DNA of 53,604 nt from Candidatus Sulfotelmatobacter sp. (GTDB lineage: Bacteria; Acidobacteriota; Terriglobia; Terriglobales; Acidobacteriaceae): positions 1-53,604 of the forward strand of contig JASHOH010000026.1 of NCBI GenBank assembly GCA_030041215.1, read 5' to 3'. The notes under the pieces were generated by a model. It made no database searches, was not told where the DNA came from, and worked only from the letters and a program-made list of their open reading frames with translations. Below, piece after piece: positions 50,719 through 53,604 of this stretch (position 1 is the stretch's first letter; the number at the start of each line of letters is the position of its first letter). Made by a program: the position numbers and the translations under genes.

Positions 50719-52464
50719 CTACACAGATTGCGCCGCGGCGCCGATAAATCCTTCACGTTCCAGGTGCAGGACGATTTCCTGCGCCGCCTCTTCGGGCGAA
50801 AGTTCGCCGGTGTTGATGATAACTTCGGCGTCAGTGGGTATCTCGTAGGGATCAGAGATACCAGTAAACTCCTTGAGAATTCCCGCGCGCGCCTTGGCGT
50901 ACAGGCCTTTGCGATCTCGTTGCTCGCAGACCTCGACCGGCGTCGCGACATGCACGAGAACGAATCCACCGTAAGGCTCGATCATCTGGCGGACATGTTT
51001 GCGCGTGGCGTCATAAGGCGCGATGGGTGCGCAAATGGCGATGCCGCCGTTCTTGGTGATCTCCGATGCAACGTAACCAATGCGCCGAATGTTGATGTCG
51101 CGGTGTTCTTTGGAGAACCCAAGCTCCGACGAGAGATGCTTGCGCACCAGGTCGCCATCGAGCAGGGTTACCGGCCGCCCGCCAGTTTCGAGAAATTTGG
51201 TCAGCAGGACGTTGGCGATCGTCGATTTGCCCGAGCCGGAAAGTCCGGTAAAAAAGACGGTCAGGCCCTGCTTGTGCCGCGGTGGGAAACTGCGCCGCAG
51301 TTCGGAAACAACTTCTGGGTACGTAAACCATCCCGGGATATCACGCCCTTCATTCAGCCGTTGTCGAAGCTCCGTGCCAGAAATATTCAGCACGCGATCT
51401 CCGTTCTTCGCCTCGTCATCGGGAACATATTTATCCTGACTCTCGAGGTAGACCATCATGTTGAAGGGAACCATGGTCACGCCGATGTCGGCCTGGTATT
51501 TCTTGAACAGATCCTGGGCCTCGTAAGGCCCGTAGAAAGGCTTGCCGTCGGTGTCCTTGCCGGGACCGGCGTGGTCGCGGCCGACGATCAGGTGGGTGCA
51601 GCCATGGTTCTTGCGGATAATGCCGTGCCAAACCGCCTCGCGCGGCCCACCCATGCGCATGGCCAGCGGCAGCAGCGATAACTTTGCCGTTCCCTGCGGG
51701 AACTTGGACAGTAAAAGCTGATAACAGCGCACGCGCGTGTAGTAATCCACGTCGCCCGGCTTGGTCATGCCGACAACAGGATGAATCAGAAGGTTCGCCT
51801 CCACCTGTTTGGCGGCGCGGAAGGTGAGTTCGACGTGAGCGCGGTGCATGGGGTTGCGGGTCTGGAATGCGACCACGCGGCGGAATCCCATGCGCGCAAA
51901 TTCAGCACGCAGTTCGGCAGGAGTAAAACGCAGCGTACGGAAATCGTAGTGCGAGGGAATTTGCACTCCTTCAAGTCTTCCGCCGACGTACCACGGATTC
52001 GACTTGTTGATGGCATAGTCGGCGCCGGGATGGGCAGCACTGGTGCTGTTGAAAACCGCCTGCGCCTCGGCCTTGCGGTCGGGCTGCCAGACATCTTCGA
52101 CATTCAATACTGCTACCATCACACCTTCGGGATCGCGCAACGCCAGCCTGCTCGTGCCCGGCATTAACTTCTTCGCCAATTCCTCGGTTACATCCAGCAT
52201 GATGGGCATCGGCCACAGGGTTCCGTTTCCGAGACGCATGTTGTGGCAGACGCCTTCATAGTCGGCGCGGCCCATGAAGCCGCGCAGCGGAGAAAATCCG
52301 CCGGTCACGAGCAGCTCAAGATCGCAAAGCTGGCGCGCCGTGAGGTCCCACGACGGCCACTCTTTGGAGTGCGATTTCAATTCCGCAGCCCGGTCAGGCT
52401 GAACGATGAGCTGGATGAGTTCCCCGCCATGGGGTGCAATAAGATGGCTGGCTGCAGCGGTCAA
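50719..52464 (-). CDS. sat/cysC: bifunctional sulfate adenylyltransferase / adenylylsulfate kinase
   Basis: A 581-residue fusion that makes APS from ATP and sulfate and then phosphorylates it to PAPS. The N-terminal ATP sulfurylase (about 1-390) has QTRNPMHRAH (201-210; His207 and His210 bind the phosphates) and LIVGRDHAGPGKD. The C-terminal APS kinase (about 398-575) has Walker A GLSGSGKS (407-414), ELGFSKEHRDINIRRIGYV and the lid-type Arg/Lys region. This domain order matches the Aquifex-type enzyme. The start is TTG 52464, seven bases after GGAGG. No PAPS reductase or sulfotransferase is in the window. Confidence 0.93.
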   Translation of the reverse strand: MTAAASHLIAPHGGELIQLIVQPDRAAELKSHSKEWPSWDLTARQLCDLELLVTGGFSPLRGFMGRADYEGVCHNMRLGNGTLWPMPIMLDVTEELAKKLMPGTSRLALRDPEGVMVAVLNVEDVWQPDRKAEAQAVFNSTSAAHPGADYAINKSNPWYVGGRLEGVQIPSHYDFRTLRFTPAELRAEFARMGFRRVVAFQTRNPMHRAHVELTFRAAKQVEANLLIHPVVGMTKPGDVDYYTRVRCYQLLLSKFPQGTAKLSLLPLAMRMGGPREAVWHGIIRKNHGCTHLIVGRDHAGPGKDTDGKPFYGPYEAQDLFKKYQADIGVTMVPFNMMVYLESQDKYVPDDEAKNGDRVLNISGTELRQRLNEGRDIPGWFTYPEVVSELRRSFPPRHKQGLTVFFTGLSGSGKSTIANVLLTKFLETGGRPVTLLDGDLVRKHLSSELGFSKEHRDINIRRIGYVASEITKNGGIAICAPIAPYDATRKHVRQMIEPYGGFVLVHVATPVEVCEQRDRKGLYAKARAGILKEFTGISDPYEIPTDAEVIINTGELSPEEAAQEIVLHLEREGFIGAAAQSV

Positions 52465-52962
52465 GCGAAAGCCTCCTGATTACCAATAGTCTACTAAGCT
52501 TATCGTAATTGACGGATTACTTTCCAAGCTTTATCGGGAGGGGGTGGAACTGATTCTATTGTTCCGGGAAAGAAACCCTAAATAATTACTGTACAGAGTA
52601 ACACGTCCCGCCACGTTGGAAATCCTACTCAATTCGAGAAGTAAGAAAAATCAGCAATCGGGCAGCCTTCTGAGCCCTAAGCCGGCTTCATAAGAGAATG
52701 AAAGCAAATACTTTGAAGGCATTGCCGAGCTCGCGGCCAATGCGCACTTGCTTCCAGTGTGAAAACATTTGCGTTTGATCGCCATGCTCATTCCTACTCC
52801 CCGTACACCTCGGTAGCACCAAAGTTTCAGGCCGCGTCCAGCAGCGGAAGAATGGCTCAACTTTGTTCTCCCTCTGGTTACCTTTCGCAGCGGCAGTTTC
52901 GCCGAAAACATGGTCTAATAAAAGCGGTGGTGGGAAGACTTGCCACACGAAGATCTTTTCCT
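52465..52962. other. divergent intergenic region, no supported gene
   Basis: 498 bases between Sat-CysC (minus) and a small exported protein (plus). A TTGACG near 52509 could be a -35 box but no matching -10 was clear. A GGAAC/GTTCC inverted repeat lies at about 52546-52565. A 26-codon minus-strand frame at 52688-52768 with a hydrophobic end is too short to support. Both flanking promoters should be here. Confidence 0.5.
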
Positions 52963-53340
52963 ATGAAGCTTTTTACCTCGATCCTGGCCCTCACCTGCTT
53001 GCTCAATGTGGCCGCCGCGCAGAGTTCGGAGAAAACTGTCACACCAGACAAATCGAGCGCTGCTTCCAGCACCAGAAGCAAGCCGCTCACTCCGAAGTCA
53101 GCGATGCCCGCACAGCGCAAGCCTTCCGCACCGGCGCTAGCGAACAACAGTAACAATAGTAAGATGAGCGCCGAGCTTTCGCGCCTGGAGCGCGGCAATA
53201 AACTGGCCTCAAGTCCCCAGAAAAAGACGGCTGCCAAGGTTCCACCCGTGAAATCGCCATCCTCAGAGCATTCTCCGCCGATCAATGCGACCTATAAGAA
53301 GCCTTCTACCAGCACAACCGTCAAAATATCTGGGCGATAG
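52963..53340 (+). CDS. small exported low-complexity protein
   Basis: A 125-residue protein with a signal peptide (about 1-19, MKLFTSILALTCLLNVAAAQ). The mature part is rich in Ser, Lys, Pro, Ala and Thr with little predicted structure. One short charged helix (MSAELSRLERGNKLASS) lies in the middle. Its extent is fixed by the signal peptide; a longer frame would hide it. No family is recognised. The composition suggests a periplasmic or wall-linked disordered protein. Confidence 0.6.
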   Translation: MKLFTSILALTCLLNVAAAQSSEKTVTPDKSSAASSTRSKPLTPKSAMPAQRKPSAPALANNSNNSKMSAELSRLERGNKLASSPQKKTAAKVPPVKSPSSEHSPPINATYKKPSTSTTVKISGR

Positions 53341-53376
53341 TTGGTACCTTCGTAATCAGGAATCTCATTCTCACAA

Positions 53377-53390
53377 CCCTGAAATCAGGG
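53377..53390. other. small stem-loop before the last gene
   Basis: CCCTGA and TCAGGG arms with an AA loop, 36 bases after the stop of the small exported protein. Not followed by a T-run, so its role as a terminator is doubtful. Confidence 0.35.
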
Positions 53391-53424
53391 CTGAGCGGGT
53401 ATTCTCTGCATCAGGAGAGAAGCC

Positions 53425-53604
53425 ATGAGTAACCCGCCACGTTTTCTGCGTTTGAGTCTGTCGGTCTGGGCAATATTTGCCGCTTGCGCGTGCGCGCAAG
53501 GTCAGGCTTCCGTGCGCGCCCACACAGCTCTGACCAGCGACTGGACTTCCCAGCACATTGTCTTCTCCAGGCCTGTTACCCATGCGCAGGCGGAACGGGC
53601 GCAG
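53425..53604 (+). CDS. exported protein, 3' end cut by window
   Basis: An open frame of 60 codons that runs off the right edge. AGGAGA lies before ATG 53425. A signal peptide covers about residues 1-27 (LRLSLSVWAIFAACACAQGQA). The mature start contains SDWTSQHIVFSRPVTHAQAERAQ, which resembles the SDW-x3-H-x-V-F-S opening I recall in many large exported acidobacterial proteins of unknown function. The rest of the protein is not visible, so no activity can be assigned. Confidence 0.6.
   Translation, partial: MSNPPRFLRLSLSVWAIFAACACAQGQASVRAHTALTSDWTSQHIVFSRPVTHAQAERAQ

Overview
The window looks like a chromosomal segment of an Acidobacteriota bacterium, probably of the Terriglobia (subdivision 1) type. 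This is inferred from gene content and order, the moderately high GC with many Koribacter-like protein sequences, and a Gram-negative envelope (lptE, two TolC-like proteins). No rRNA or tRNA gene was found, so the placement rests on protein resemblance recalled from memory and not on a marker gene.

Layout. (1) 1-5862: phospholipid and envelope genes psd, pssA, a catalytically incomplete aspartate-semialdehyde dehydrogenase paralogue, lptE and holA, mostly joined by TGA-ATG or ATGA junctions; then an isoprenylcysteine-type methyltransferase and an arylamine N-acetyltransferase. (2) 5930-10971: rpsT (minus), then phoH, ybeY, a CorC/HlyC-type membrane protein, era and an RsbW-type anti-sigma kinase, an RNA-maturation and housekeeping cluster. 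(3) 10990-16661 (minus): an NtrY/NtrX-like two-component pair, a secreted GH10 xylanase and a HhH-GPD DNA glycosylase. (4) 17004-24514: a type IV pilus block pilB-pilT-pilC-pilS-pilR; PilB carries a tandem MshEN motif that predicts c-di-GMP binding, and no pilin gene is present. (5) 24523-28974: a TPR protein, a small conserved protein, a SAM hydrolase (DUF62), an exported peptidoglycan-binding-like protein and a DegP/Do protease. (6) 29100-31316: an AT-richer accessory patch of very small genes ending in an IS1595-family element. (7) 31323-37672 (minus): amidohydrolase, M20 peptidase, trmO, panE, a LeuA-type DRE-TIM enzyme and a zinc-ribbon protein. (8) 37847-41369: exported NTF2-like protein, DinB, aldehyde dehydrogenase and truA. 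(9) 41679-48939: two tandem TolC-like paralogues, a family 2 glycosyltransferase, and a methylmalonyl-CoA mutase large subunit without its B12 domain. (10) 48982-52464 (minus): a sulfate-activation group, a CysQ-like phosphatase, a TauE/SafE transporter and a fused Sat-CysC. (11) Two exported proteins at the right edge, the last cut by the window end.

The most unusual non-gene structure is a family of intergenic arrays built on a strict 7-base period. The word differs at each locus, and several loci hold two arrays in opposite orientation that could fold together. Two copies of a double-hairpin REP/MITE-like element and two nonamer (ACACAGAGG) patches also sit in gene gaps. At the protein level the points to check are a Thr-to-Pro change in the sigma-54 contact loop of the NtrX-like regulator, the lost catalytic Cys of the Asd paralogue, and two predicted leaderless promoters in the accessory patch. 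All function calls come from reading motifs by eye; no search or computation was run.
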